A DNA stretch of 64,000 nt from assembly GCF_003428335.1 (NCBI RefSeq), contig NZ_CP031704.1:3286001-3350000 (forward strand), in the 5' to 3' direction. Positions 47,440 through 56,935 of the stretch are shown piece after piece. Position 1 is the first letter of the stretch, and the number at the start of each line of letters is the position of its first letter. The translations under genes and the position numbers were made by a program. This stretch comes from Solimonas sp. K1W22B-7 (GTDB taxonomy: Bacteria > Pseudomonadota > Gammaproteobacteria > Nevskiales > Nevskiaceae). The notes beneath the pieces were generated by a model. That model saw only the letters and a program-made list of their open reading frames with translations. It did no database searches and had not been told where the DNA came from.

Positions 47440-48404
47440 ACCGCATCGCCGTCACCGGCGCCGGCGGTTTCCTGGGCCTGCACCTGCTGGAGGCCCTGCG
47501 CGCGGCCGGACGCGACAGCCGGGTTCTGACGCGCGGCGGCAGCCCCGATGCGCGCGTCGCGGCGCTGGCCGACGAGGTCGTCCCGGGCCTGGCGCCTGGC
47601 GGTGATCTTGCGGCGGCGCTGGCCGGGATCGACACCGTCTGCCACCTGGCGGGACGCGCCCATGTGCTGCAAGAAACCGCGGCCGATCCGTCCATTGCCT
47701 TCCACGAAGCCAATGTCGCATTGACCGAACGCCTGGCGATTGCCGCCGCGGCGACCGGCGTGCGGCGATTCATCTTCATCAGCTCGATCGGCGTGCATGG
47801 CTCCCAAGGCGCCCCGGGCGAGGCCTGGACCGAGCGCAGTCCGCTGCACCCCGACACGCCCTACGGCGAGTCCAAACGGCTGGCCGAGGAGCGTCTGCGC
47901 AAGATCGCCGCGGGTAGTGCGATGCAGTATGTGATCCTGCGGCCGACGCTGATCCACGGCGCCGGCGCCAAGGGCAACTTCGAGCGCCTGCTGCGGCTGG
48001 TACAGCGCGGTCTGCCACTGCCACTGGGCAGCGTGGCCAATCGCCGCAGCTTCATCGGCGCGCGCAACCTATGCGACTTGATCCTGCATTGCGTCGATGC
48101 ACCGGCGGCGTCCAACCGCAGCTACGTCGCTGCCGATGAAACGCCACTGTCCACCGCAGAGTTGATCCGCTTGCTCGGCCAAGGCAGCGGTCGCCCGGCG
48201 CGCCTGTGGCCGTTTCCCGTGGCCCTGCTGCGCCTGGCGGGCAGGCTGACCGGTCGCCGGCGCATGATCGAGCAACTGGTCGGTGACCTGGTGGTCGACG
48301 CCTCGGCGCTGCGCGCCGAACTGCAGTGGACCCAACCCTACAGCACCGCTCAAAGCCTGGGCGAAATGGCGGCCGCCGGCCGCAGCCCCGCAAACCCGGC
48401 CTGA
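47436..48404 (+). CDS. NAD-dependent epimerase/dehydratase (WbpV-like SDR)
   Basis: Extended SDR of 322 residues with the Rossmann motif TGAGGFLG, the catalytic Ser region ISSIGVHG and YGESK (Tyr and Lys of the active site near residue 150). It resembles WbpV-type nucleotide-sugar 4-reductases or epimerases that act with WbpL transferases in Pseudomonas O-antigen loci; exact reaction uncertain. It is coupled to the glycosyltransferase before it and followed in 14 bp by the WecA-like gene, suggesting it makes the initiating sugar. Confidence 0.85.
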   Translation: MNRIAVTGAGGFLGLHLLEALRAAGRDSRVLTRGGSPDARVAALADEVVPGLAPGGDLAAALAGIDTVCHLAGRAHVLQETAADPSIAFHEANVALTERLAIAAAATGVRRFIFISSIGVHGSQGAPGEAWTERSPLHPDTPYGESKRLAEERLRKIAAGSAMQYVILRPTLIHGAGAKGNFERLLRLVQRGLPLPLGSVANRRSFIGARNLCDLILHCVDAPAASNRSYVAADETPLSTAELIRLLGQGSGRPARLWPFPVALLRLAGRLTGRRRMIEQLVGDLVVDASALRAELQWTQPYSTAQSLGEMAAAGRSPANPA

Positions 48405-48418
48405 ACGGCCTTCCACAC

Positions 48419-49456
48419 ATGACCCTGACGATCCTGTTGCCCTCCGCCTTCGTCCTGAGCTGGGCGCTCTGCGCCTGGCTGGCCAGCCCGCGCTCGCCGC
48501 TGAAACTGCTGGACGTGCCCAACGAACGCTCGCTACACAAGACACCGACGGCGCGCACCGGCGGCGTCGGCATCCTGCTGACCCTGCTGGCTGGCTGGGC
48601 CGCCCTGGCGCTGCAGGGGCCGGAGCCCTTGCCGGGCTGGCCCTGGTTCGTCGCCGGCTACCTGGCGGTGGCGGCGATCTCCCTGGCGGACGACTATCGC
48701 CAGTTGGGACCACGGATCCGATTCGGCATCCACCTGGCCGCCAGTCTGGTGCCCTGCTTCACCGGGCTGTGGCTGAGCGAGCTGCGCCTGCCCGGCTTCA
48801 CCATCGCCCTTCCCGCTTGGCTGGGCATGCCGGTCACCGTGCTGTTCTGCGCCTGGATGATCAATCTCTACAACTTCATGGACGGCATGGACGGCTTTGC
48901 CGGCGGCATGACGCTGATCGGCTTCGGCACGCTGGCACTGCTTGCCGTCGGCATGCCCCCGGCCCTGGGGCTGTCGCTGCAGGCCACCCTGGTGGCCGGC
49001 GCGGCGCTGGGCTTCCTGATGATCAACTTCCCGCCAGCGCGGTTGTTCATGGGCGACGTCGGCTCCGCGGCGCTGGGCTTCGCGGCGGCCTTCTTCGCAC
49101 TGTGGGCCGATCGCAGCGGTGTGCTGCCGCTGTGGGGCTCCGTGCTGCTGTTCTCGCCCTTCATCGTCGACGCCACCGTGACCCTGCTGCGCCGCGCGCT
49201 CAATGGCGAGAAGCTGTCGCAGGCGCACCGCACGCATCACTACCAGCGCCTCGTCGGCCTGGGCTGGAGCCACCGCCGGACGGTGCTGACCGAGTACCTG
49301 CTGATGCTCGCCGCCGCGCTCAGCGCCTGGGCCGGTAGCCGCATGCTGCCGGCTGCCGCCGCGTGGGGGCTGATCGGTGCATGGCTGGGGTTCTACGCTG
49401 CAATCTTCATCGTTGTACGTAGTATGGAACGACGCAAGACCGGCGCCGCTGTATGA
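48419..49456 (+). CDS. WecA/WbpL-like sugar-phosphate transferase to undecaprenyl phosphate
   Basis: Polyprenyl-phosphate N-acetylhexosamine-1-P transferase of 345 residues with about ten TM helices. Conserved cytoplasmic motifs are DVPNERSLHKTPTARTGGVG, DDYRQL, NLYNFMDGMDG and FMGDVGS, then QAHRTHHYQRL with the His cluster. It starts O-antigen or exopolysaccharide repeat synthesis by transferring a HexNAc-1-phosphate to undecaprenyl phosphate. Context with the WbpV-like SDR suggests QuiNAc or FucNAc-type donor; this is inference. Ends before a bidirectional terminator. Confidence 0.93.
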   Translation: MTLTILLPSAFVLSWALCAWLASPRSPLKLLDVPNERSLHKTPTARTGGVGILLTLLAGWAALALQGPEPLPGWPWFVAGYLAVAAISLADDYRQLGPRIRFGIHLAASLVPCFTGLWLSELRLPGFTIALPAWLGMPVTVLFCAWMINLYNFMDGMDGFAGGMTLIGFGTLALLAVGMPPALGLSLQATLVAGAALGFLMINFPPARLFMGDVGSAALGFAAAFFALWADRSGVLPLWGSVLLFSPFIVDATVTLLRRALNGEKLSQAHRTHHYQRLVGLGWSHRRTVLTEYLLMLAAALSAWAGSRMLPAAAAWGLIGAWLGFYAAIFIVVRSMERRKTGAAV

Positions 49457-49467
49457 AGACCATGTGA

Positions 49468-49496
49468 AAAAGCCGCACCCAAGGGGTGCGGCTTTT
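49468..49496. terminator. Bidirectional rho-independent terminator
   Basis: A 13-bp perfect stem (arm AAAAGCCGCACCC) with a 3-nt loop and T-runs on both strands lies between the convergent WecA-like gene and wza. Confidence 0.92.
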
Positions 49497-49516
49497 CATT
49501 GCAGCAAACAGCACGA

Positions 49517-50674
49517 TTAGTCGTTGATCAGGCGATCGAGCTGGAAGTACGCGCTGACGGTGGGCAGGAGCTGGTTGAGCAGGCGGTTGTACTTCGAGAA
49601 GTCGGTTGCAGCAACGTAGACGACGTCGCGTGATTCCAGCGGGAAGCGTTCCGCCAGCAGCAGACTCTCGGCGCGCGTCATATCCAGCAGGTACACCTTG
49701 GGCAATGGGTTGGCCCTGGTGCCGGCGACGGAGGGGGCAGGTTCGGGGTTTCTCCGGAACACGAATACGGCCCTGGGGTTGGCGCCAGCCTTGTCGAGAC
49801 CGCCGCCCTGGGTAAGGGCTTCGGCCAACGACATCTCGGCGCGCTGGCGAATCAGGGTTTTCTGCGCCGCGAACTCGCCGAGCAGGAACACCTTGTCCTC
49901 TGAGACGTCCGGCACGTTGATCAGGTCACCGGCCTGCAGCCGGACGTTGGCGCGGATATCGCCACGGCGCAGTTCACCGATCGGCAACTCGGTGGTGACC
50001 CCATCGCGCGTCAACCGCACCAGGTAGCGATTGGACAGGGTGGTGAACCCGCCGGCGCTGGTGATGGCATCCAGCACCCCATGAACGGTATCCGTGAGAT
50101 AAACGGCATTGGGCGCGGCCACTTCGCCGGTCACGTAGACACGCTGCGAGCGAAACTCGGTGACGCGCACATCGATCTGCGGATCGCGGATGAACTTGCC
50201 CAGCTTCTGGGCAATTTGTGCGCGCAACTCGCCAGATGTCAGGCCGGCTGCTTTCACATTCCCGATGTAAGGGAAGTAAAGAGTACCATCTGCCTCTACC
50301 AGTCGCCCGGCGGAAGCGGCGTCGCCTTGCGACTGGCCGCTGGGATTGTTGAGCTCGGGATGCTCCCAAACTACCACGCGCAGCACATCGCCGACGCCGA
50401 CGCGATAGGTGTAGCTGTCGCCCTCGGAGCCTAGCGGCCGCAGGCCTTCTGGAATCTCCCTGGCCACCGGAGCGCTTTGGGCATTGCCCACAAGCACCTC
50501 AGCAGTGACTTGGACCACCTCGAGGCCGGGAATGGGCGGGACGTCGCCGCGATCAATCTGGTTGCGAAGACCTGAATTGATGGTGCATCCCGTCGTGGTG
50601 GCGGCCACCAAGGCAAGCGCCAGTAACCGCATACCCCTGAACCCAGCGGACATCGAATCCTGCTCAATATGCAT
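49517..50674 (-). CDS. wza: Polysaccharide export lipoprotein Wza
   Basis: Outer-membrane export channel of 385 residues, full length. The lipobox is TTTGC (Cys30). The Poly_export domain (YRVGVGDVLRVVVWEHPELN near 90-105, then IGNVKAAGLTSGELRAQI) and two SLBB-type domains (VYVTGEVAAPNAVYLT and VFLLGEFAAQKTLIRQ) follow. The C-terminus should form the octameric alpha-helical barrel. The start ATG 50674 has GGGAG 6-7 nt upstream. Usually encoded with wzb and wzc; here the Wzb-like gene is 4 kb away and no wzc is seen. Confidence 0.95.
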   Translation of the reverse strand: MHIEQDSMSAGFRGMRLLALALVAATTTGCTINSGLRNQIDRGDVPPIPGLEVVQVTAEVLVGNAQSAPVAREIPEGLRPLGSEGDSYTYRVGVGDVLRVVVWEHPELNNPSGQSQGDAASAGRLVEADGTLYFPYIGNVKAAGLTSGELRAQIAQKLGKFIRDPQIDVRVTEFRSQRVYVTGEVAAPNAVYLTDTVHGVLDAITSAGGFTTLSNRYLVRLTRDGVTTELPIGELRRGDIRANVRLQAGDLINVPDVSEDKVFLLGEFAAQKTLIRQRAEMSLAEALTQGGGLDKAGANPRAVFVFRRNPEPAPSVAGTRANPLPKVYLLDMTRAESLLLAERFPLESRDVVYVAATDFSKYNRLLNQLLPTVSAYFQLDRLIND

Positions 50675-51368
50675 AACTGCTCCCTGCTAACTGTCGCCGA
50701 TCCCCATTGTAATCTGTTCATCGCCACTTCGATGAGACATGTGTTCCACCGCGCCGGCAACGGCGTCGGACGACCGGGACTGCCGGCATCCGGAAACGGC
50801 GATCAGTTCCGAGGCAGATCGGCCAACTCAGCATTTGCCAGGCGTATCTGCGGCAGACAAGAACATCGTCCCGCCGAGCAGGACTCCGGCATTGAATCGA
50901 ATTGCAGGCGTCTTACGCTGAACGAACCCCGAGTGCGGAAACGGAACTGGCAACCACAAAAGCGGCCACGGGGCGCAAACCAGCAAGAGACGTCCCGTTC
51001 CCTGCTTGGGGATCGTCCAGCATGAAATACTTCTTCGAAGCCTCCGCTTTCAAAATGCAGACGGCATGCGGCATGCAGCCTATCAACCCTTTCCCACCGC
51101 GCGCAACCTGCTTCGGCGGGTGGAGGCATGGACGGGGCAGGGCTTGCTGAAACGCCAAAATCAGGCGTGCTGCTGATGCCCGGCCCTGCAATTTTTGGAG
51201 CGATATCCCGGACGGACGTACTCTTCGCTGCGCGAGCTTGCGGGTGGTGGAAAGGAGGGCAAGCCGGTAAGATCGTCGGCAACTGGCGCGACCTTCGGGG
51301 CAGCAAGGAAATCTTGTGCGAAAAGACACTTTCCGGTCTTTTCCGCCGATATCATTTGGACTATTGAA
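50675..51368. other. Non-coding or decayed spacer
   Basis: About 690 bp between wza and the PhyH-family gene. Short open frames occur on both strands but none has a ribosome-binding site, family pattern or codon bias I can support. Base composition looks lower in GC than the flanking core genes. It should hold the wza promoter on the left and that of the PhyH gene on the right, and may contain gene remnants. No JUMPstart or ops element was found by eye. Confidence 0.5.
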
Positions 51369-52190
51369 ATGTCTCTTTCCTCAGCAGAACTCGAGAGCCT
51401 TGAGCGCAACGGCTTCGCCGGTCCCTTTTCCTTGGAGCGCCAAGTGGACTGCGACGCGGTGGAGGCAAACTCCCGCCGGCTGCGGTTTGCAGGAGAATGG
51501 TACAAGGGGGCACACGTGTTCAAGGGCCCTGCCTTCGATGCAAGCACGGATTCCGCGATCACTTCCAGGCTGCGATCGGCCTTGGGCGAGAACCTGGTGA
51601 TGTGGTCATCCGAATTGATGCTCAAGCCCCCTGGCCAGCCGCATCGCTGGCATGTCGATATCGAGGCAATGACCTGGCGCACGCTGAACATCTGGATGGC
51701 GCTACGCAACGTCACGGACGATTCAACCTTGCGGCTGGTTCCCGGCAGCCACCGCTGGGGCGCGATGCTGCAGAACCTGCCGGACGTCGATCTGCAGGAC
51801 GAGGCCTCCGTGCTTGCAGCCGCCAGACGCTACGACCCCACGGCAGTGATCCAGCGGATTCCGATGAAAGCCGGCCAGTTCGCGATCTTCGATGGTCGCG
51901 CTTGGCATGGCACGGAGAATCCCACGGCTCGGACCCGGACCGCGCTGCTCTGCCAGTACTCGCCCCCCGCAGAGCTCGTTCGCCAACCCCTGTCGTACGG
52001 GGGCGCCGCAAACTGGGCGGAGGAGTTGCCGGCCTGCGTCGTCGTTTCGGGCAGCGCTGCAGATTCTCCCAGCCGCATCGTCGAGCCGCGCAACCCGACG
52101 CTTCGACAGACGGTACAGGCCAACCTGCGCAGCACTATCGGATTCATGCGCCGCCTGCCGCAGTGGATGGCCGAGAGAAAGCAGGCCTGA
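51369..52190 (+). CDS. PhyH-family Fe(II)/2-oxoglutarate dioxygenase
   Basis: Putative oxygenase of 273 residues. The metal triad reads His95 and Asp97 (RWHVDIE) and His180 (AWHGTENP), with Arg190 or Arg188 for 2-oxoglutarate nearby; LRLVPGSHRWG is the typical strand between. It would hydroxylate a small substrate or lipid-linked sugar. The location inside a polysaccharide locus and before a Gfo/Idh/MocA gene suggests sugar or carrier modification, an inference. A clear Shine-Dalgarno is not seen at ATG 51369. Confidence 0.82.
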   Translation: MSLSSAELESLERNGFAGPFSLERQVDCDAVEANSRRLRFAGEWYKGAHVFKGPAFDASTDSAITSRLRSALGENLVMWSSELMLKPPGQPHRWHVDIEAMTWRTLNIWMALRNVTDDSTLRLVPGSHRWGAMLQNLPDVDLQDEASVLAAARRYDPTAVIQRIPMKAGQFAIFDGRAWHGTENPTARTRTALLCQYSPPAELVRQPLSYGGAANWAEELPACVVVSGSAADSPSRIVEPRNPTLRQTVQANLRSTIGFMRRLPQWMAERKQA

Positions 52191-52332
52191 GGCTTTTCGC
52201 CGTGCGTCCGGCGCTGGGGCAACACCGCACCGGTCGCGCTGCTCCGGCGATGTGCCGTGGGCATGCGCAGGAGGCATGGATGGCGCAACGCCCCATCTTC
52301 CCAAGCATATCTGTAGCAACCTTGGAGACCGC

Positions 52333-53445
52333 ATGAGCGAAAAGAACATCCGCTGGGGCATCATCGGAACCGGGGGCGTCGCCCAGTCCTTTGCCCGAGG
52401 TCTGCACTCCCTGCCCGATGCGGAGCTGCTGGCGGTGGGCTCCCGCAGCCTGGCGACCGCGCAGTCCTTCGCGCAGGCCCTGGATGCACCACGGGCCTAC
52501 GGCTCCTACGAGGAACTGGTCGCCGACAAGGATCTGGACATCGTCTACGTGGCGACGCCGCACACCCGACATAAGCAGGATTGCCTGCTGGCACTCGAAG
52601 CGGGAAAGGCTGTGCTATGCGAAAAGCCATTCGCTTCGTCCCCAGCAGAACTACGCGAGGTTATGGCGGCCGCTCGCGCGCATCGGTTGTTCTGCATGGA
52701 AGCGATGTGGATGCGGTTCATGCCGCTGTACGACGAGGTTCGTGCGCTGATCGCGCAGAACGTGATCGGCGAAGTGAGAATGCTGATCGCAGACAACGGC
52801 AAGGCTGTCCGATTTGATGACCAGCACCGCATGTTCCAGCCGCCGGCTGGAAGCTGCCTCCTGGATCGCGGAGTCTATGCCTTGGCCCTGGCGCAAGGCC
52901 TGCTCGGGGAGCCTGAGCACGTAGCCGGACAATTGAGCCGCAACAGCCGCGGCGTGGATGAGCAGGTGGGGCTGGTTCTACGCTATGCCAACGGCGCGCT
53001 GGCCATCATGGGCTCCAGCCTGACGGCCCACACCAGCAACGAAGTCCGGATCATCGGCACCCACGGAAGCATTCACATCCATGCTCCTTACTACAACCCC
53101 GTCAAGGCAACGATCTGGACCCGACCGCCGAAGGCGCCGCCGGGCCAGGGCGGCACGGTCCGGGCCTGGGGCGCCCGGCAGCGGCTCATGGAGAAAATCA
53201 AGGCCAGCCAGCCCGGCCAGTGGATGCTGAGCCTGGTGGAGGAATCGGATTGGCCGCGGCGCAAGGGCCGCAGGTCGGTACTGTTCCGCCCCCACACCGG
53301 TAACGGCTACCACTATCAGGCAGGCGAGGCGATGCGCTGTCTGCGCGCCGGCCTGCTTGAAAGCCCGATGATGCCGCTCGATGCTTCCCTGCGGACTCTC
53401 GAGATCGCGGAATCGCTGCTCAGCGGCAACCTGAGGCCAACCTGA
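52333..53445 (+). CDS. Gfo/Idh/MocA family NAD(P)-dependent oxidoreductase
   Basis: Sugar-type dehydrogenase of 370 residues. N-terminal Rossmann motif GTGGVAQSFARGL and the diagnostic LCEKPFA (Lys in EKP) are followed by the C-terminal beta-sheet domain with EAMWMRFMPLY and LLDRGVYALAL. It could oxidise or reduce a nucleotide sugar or a free sugar; the substrate is unknown. It starts with ATG 52333, 142 bp after the PhyH gene on the same strand, and converges with the glycosyltransferase at 53480. Confidence 0.9.
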   Translation: MSEKNIRWGIIGTGGVAQSFARGLHSLPDAELLAVGSRSLATAQSFAQALDAPRAYGSYEELVADKDLDIVYVATPHTRHKQDCLLALEAGKAVLCEKPFASSPAELREVMAAARAHRLFCMEAMWMRFMPLYDEVRALIAQNVIGEVRMLIADNGKAVRFDDQHRMFQPPAGSCLLDRGVYALALAQGLLGEPEHVAGQLSRNSRGVDEQVGLVLRYANGALAIMGSSLTAHTSNEVRIIGTHGSIHIHAPYYNPVKATIWTRPPKAPPGQGGTVRAWGARQRLMEKIKASQPGQWMLSLVEESDWPRRKGRRSVLFRPHTGNGYHYQAGEAMRCLRAGLLESPMMPLDASLRTLEIAESLLSGNLRPT

Positions 53446-53479
53446 GGCAACCCTTGCGGGCTCCAGCTTCGCTGCCGCT

Positions 53480-54643
53480 TCAGGACGTGTAAATACCCCT
53501 GTAAAACCTCTCACGCTCGATCTGGATGTTGCGGGCCAGGTACCGGGAGGATCTGCTCAGCGAGTGGGCAGCAGCCTTTTCTCGCCAGGACCGGTCCGTC
53601 ACGCCGCGGTGCATGGCTCGGGCCAGGGCATCCACGTCGCCCACCTTTATAAGGGCATCCGGGGTCAGCAGTTCCGGAATGCCTCCGGTGATGAACCCCA
53701 GCGACGGCAGCCCCCTTCCCATCGCCTCGATCAGCGCCCGGGGCAGGCCCTCCTGCAATGAGGGCTGGACGTACAGATCCAAAGTATCGAGCCAGCGGTT
53801 CACGGCATCGCCGCCGCTCAGGCCTCCGACGATCTCCACCTCGCTCTCAAGGCTCAGTTCGCGCACCAATGCGGCTGTCCTGCTGCTGTCACCCTCGCCC
53901 ACCAGCTGAAGCTGCACGCTCAGCCCCTGCTCCCGCTTCAGCTTCTCGACTGCTGCAACGAGGAAATGATGACCTTTGTACTTCTTCTGAAAGCCACCGA
54001 TCATCCCGATCACAGGCCGGCCAGGGTTCATGCGTGAGCAGATCGTACTTGCGTCCTCTCCAACGACTTCTTTCAGATTGACGTTGGAGGCCGAGTAGCG
54101 ATTCCCTATGGTCGGATACTTGTCTTGAAGGAAGCCATCCGTCACGTACAGCACGTTCTTGAGGGGACGAATATCACGCCTCATCCGGAAATACTCGTAG
54201 AAGGCATAGACCTTCGAAATGATCTTTTCCTCCGCGGAGATGCCGTCGAATACGTGGGACACGACCTCCGCCCCGACCCGGGTACCCATCGACTGCGCCT
54301 GCCGTATCGCCAGTGAAGCAAAGGTGGCGGGCAGGCGCGCAATGCAGGAGTGATGCTCCGACAGCAGCCCCGGCAGATCGGCCCTGAGCCGCCTGTCGTC
54401 CGCGCGGAGGAAATTGGCCGAAATCCTCGGATAGAAGGCGAACTGCACCCTCGGCCCCGAGGACAAGTTCAGGCGCTGAACCTCCGCGGCCGAGACATGC
54501 TCGACGCTCGCCAGGATGGTGACCTCGTCCCAGACGGCAAGGTACCGCTCCCAGACAGAGTATGGGTAGTAGCCAGGGGTATAGATTCCACCATCCGGTC
54601 CCTGCTTGAACCGGTGATCGCAGACAAACAAGAGTCTATTCAT
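53480..54643 (-). CDS. Glycosyltransferase family 4
   Basis: GT-B glycosyltransferase of 387 residues. The donor-site block QEGLPRALIEAMGRGLPSLGFITGGIPELL carries the E-x7-E motif, preceded by VIGMIGGFQKKYKGHHFLVAAVEKL and LYVQPS. It probably adds a sugar to the O-unit made from CDP-3,6-dideoxyhexose or another donor. Transcribed leftward with the other polysaccharide genes to its right; 48 bp from the next gene. Confidence 0.9.
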   Translation of the reverse strand: MNRLLFVCDHRFKQGPDGGIYTPGYYPYSVWERYLAVWDEVTILASVEHVSAAEVQRLNLSSGPRVQFAFYPRISANFLRADDRRLRADLPGLLSEHHSCIARLPATFASLAIRQAQSMGTRVGAEVVSHVFDGISAEEKIISKVYAFYEYFRMRRDIRPLKNVLYVTDGFLQDKYPTIGNRYSASNVNLKEVVGEDASTICSRMNPGRPVIGMIGGFQKKYKGHHFLVAAVEKLKREQGLSVQLQLVGEGDSSRTAALVRELSLESEVEIVGGLSGGDAVNRWLDTLDLYVQPSLQEGLPRALIEAMGRGLPSLGFITGGIPELLTPDALIKVGDVDALARAMHRGVTDRSWREKAAAHSLSRSSRYLARNIQIERERFYRGIYTS

Positions 54644-54691
54644 ATTGCAGGGGTTAGTGCATTTGCCGGATAAAAGATCGCGGATTCCCGA

Positions 54692-55648
54692 TCAACCCTC
54701 GTCTGCGGAGGCGATCAGCTTCTTGTATTTTTCGATTATCGTGTCGAGGTGATAGTTCTCGGCAACGATCTTCTGACGTTCGATCAGTTCCGCCAGCCAT
54801 GCAGCATTGGCGGGATCGGTGATCCTGTCGATGGCGGACCGCAGTTCATCTTCGGTTTCAACGAACAGGAAGTCGCCGACATCGTAGCCAGCCGCCCGTA
54901 CGGCCTCGAAGTAAGCGTGATACGGCGCGCAAATAGTCGGAATTCCCAGGGAGAATGGCAGCAGAATCTTCTGCGCGGGCTTGAAGTCCCGCACGTAGCC
55001 AAGCCGCTTGGCTTCCTTCTCGCTGCTCGCAGCCGTAGGCAGCAGCATGAAGTAAACATCGAGCTTGAGGTTTTCCGAGATGGCTTCCGCATTGCTCAGC
55101 GAAGTGCTGTGATTCACGTATAAATGAAGCCCTCTCTGCTCGCACCAGACGGAGAAGCCATCGCCAACCCCATAGTCGTGCCGATTACCTATGTAGCCAA
55201 TCACCTTCGACGTTCCCGCGTGGCGGAGCTGACGTGCGAAATTGGAATGATGATGCTCGATCACGGTTACCGGCTGGCCGGGTAGCGCCACCTCGCGAGC
55301 GATAAAGTCGCGGTGTAAGCCGTTGTTGACGACGTAGTCGGAAATGAACCTGCGCCCATGCCGATAGGCGAAGCCGTCGAAATCGAAGTTGTCGACGCAG
55401 TCGTAGATCATTTTCCTCCGACTCAACGCCAGCAGCGGAGCCATTCCGCGACCAAAGAACTTCACGGAAATCACGGCGTCCGCCCTGAAGATCGCCCGCA
55501 GCAGCGATATGGCATCTCGAACTCCATGCCACAGGAAAATCTCGGTTTCGTAACCCTCCGAACGCAGTCGGTTGGCGATGGTCTCGGCACGCATGTAGTA
55601 GCTCGCGTACTTGGCCGGATTGGAGATGAACAAGACTTTCTTTGACAT
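54692..55648 (-). CDS. Putative GT-B glycosyltransferase
   Basis: A 318-residue protein. It starts MSKKVLFISNPAKYASYYMRAETIANRLRSEGYETEIFLW, typical of GT-B folds, has an acceptor-domain stretch VISVKFFGRGMAPLLAL with YDCVDNFDF, a central VIGYIGNRHDYG, and a C-terminal KILLPFSLGIPTICAPYHAYFEA. The canonical E-x7-E donor motif is not obvious, so family and donor are unknown. Position between the flippase and another GT supports a role in surface glycan assembly. Confidence 0.65.
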   Translation of the reverse strand: MSKKVLFISNPAKYASYYMRAETIANRLRSEGYETEIFLWHGVRDAISLLRAIFRADAVISVKFFGRGMAPLLALSRRKMIYDCVDNFDFDGFAYRHGRRFISDYVVNNGLHRDFIAREVALPGQPVTVIEHHHSNFARQLRHAGTSKVIGYIGNRHDYGVGDGFSVWCEQRGLHLYVNHSTSLSNAEAISENLKLDVYFMLLPTAASSEKEAKRLGYVRDFKPAQKILLPFSLGIPTICAPYHAYFEAVRAAGYDVGDFLFVETEDELRSAIDRITDPANAAWLAELIERQKIVAENYHLDTIIEKYKKLIASADEG

Positions 55649-55705
55649 ACCGCGAAGAGCCTCAGGAAACGACGAACGGATAGGTACTTAACGACGCAAA
55701 GTCAC

Positions 55706-56935
55706 TCAATTCTTCCCTGTGGCCCCATCGATACGCCAATCGACGTATCGCCAGCAGGTGGCTACATTCACCACGCTGATGGCAGCCGCTTTTACGATAA
55801 AGGCGTATACGACACCGTCTAGACCGTACAAAGGGATCAACACTCCCATGGCAGCCAAGCCGATAAGCGCCACCGAGGACCGACTCGCATACTCGACCTT
55901 GATCTTCCTGCGCGCCTGGGTAAACGTCTGTATGAGCGCGCCGGGAACGGAAAACAGGGCCCCGAAGAGATAAAGCGCGATGTAGCGCTTGCTGCCAGCA
56001 TAGTCGGTCAGAAAATAGTCAATTGCGAGAATCGCCGAAAAGCACAGCACGCACGCGCAGGCGACGATAGCCCCGGAGATCGGCCCCGCCAGCCGCCAGA
56101 AATCCCGTCGCGCATCGGCTTCCTCTCCCTTGGCTAAACGTGGAATCAGGATTGCATAGATGGAGATCGAAAAAGTCCGTAGCTGCTCCATTACGAATTT
56201 GGCGACGGCAAATACCGCCAGGTTTGTGAACCCGTAGAGCAACCCGACAATGACGCGATCGAGATAGATTTCGATCGTCGGCAGGATCATTAGAATGGAT
56301 CGATGCATGGCATAGCTTTTCTGCTCTCTCAATGCATCCTTTCCCGCAATAGCGCCGAGGGGACGAACGAGGGTCCTGTACGGCAGCTGCCAAGTAGTTG
56401 CTTCGATCAAGCGGGGAACTACTACCAGCAGCAGGATGTTTTCAGGCGTCTGCCACACGAACAGCGCGGTGACCAGCAGCGCCAGGAACGCAGCGGACAG
56501 ATCCCGCTTGGCGATTAGTGATATGTGCCCCTGGCCCAGCCAAACGGCCCGGGTTATGGAGTACGCCTCCAGCGGGAGAGTCAGTGCGAGAAAGACCATC
56601 ATCAGCGCATAGTCGCCGGGCTGGCCCTGCAGGAAGTATGCGTACGCGGCATACGCAATGCATATGGCGGCCAGAACGCTTGCGCCGATAAACTTCACCC
56701 GCAGGAATCGCCCGATCTCGACCGGTTCCTTGCGCGCAAAAGCTTGCGTCAGCAGCGCATCCACCCCCGGCAGGCAAAGACTGGTCGCGAGTGCCAGCAC
56801 CCCCAGCGCCATTTGCGTCTGCCCAAAAATCTCCATTGGCACCGCAGCCATGAGCAGCAGGTTCCTCAGAACGCGGAGCCCCGAGACACCGTAGGAGCGG
56901 ACGATATAGGCGCCCGCCTGCCTTCTGAACCTCAT
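55706..56935 (-). CDS. Wzx-like polysaccharide flippase
   Basis: Membrane protein of 409 residues with about 12 hydrophobic helices, of the polysaccharide/MATE (MVF) superfamily. The beginning AGAYIVRSYGVSGLRVLRNLLLMAAVPMEIFGQTQMALG is typical of O-antigen flippases. It would move lipid-linked O units across the inner membrane. ATG 56935 overlaps the acetyltransferase stop by 4 bp. No wzy-like polymerase is recognised in the window. Confidence 0.85.
   Translation of the reverse strand: MRFRRQAGAYIVRSYGVSGLRVLRNLLLMAAVPMEIFGQTQMALGVLALATSLCLPGVDALLTQAFARKEPVEIGRFLRVKFIGASVLAAICIAYAAYAYFLQGQPGDYALMMVFLALTLPLEAYSITRAVWLGQGHISLIAKRDLSAAFLALLVTALFVWQTPENILLLVVVPRLIEATTWQLPYRTLVRPLGAIAGKDALREQKSYAMHRSILMILPTIEIYLDRVIVGLLYGFTNLAVFAVAKFVMEQLRTFSISIYAILIPRLAKGEEADARRDFWRLAGPISGAIVACACVLCFSAILAIDYFLTDYAGSKRYIALYLFGALFSVPGALIQTFTQARRKIKVEYASRSSVALIGLAAMGVLIPLYGLDGVVYAFIVKAAAISVVNVATCWRYVDWRIDGATGKN

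Noticed and set aside
50669-51329. Several frames of 60-180 codons on both strands after wza
   Set aside because: They overlap each other, lack ribosome-binding sites and show no family motif; best read as non-coding or decayed DNA.
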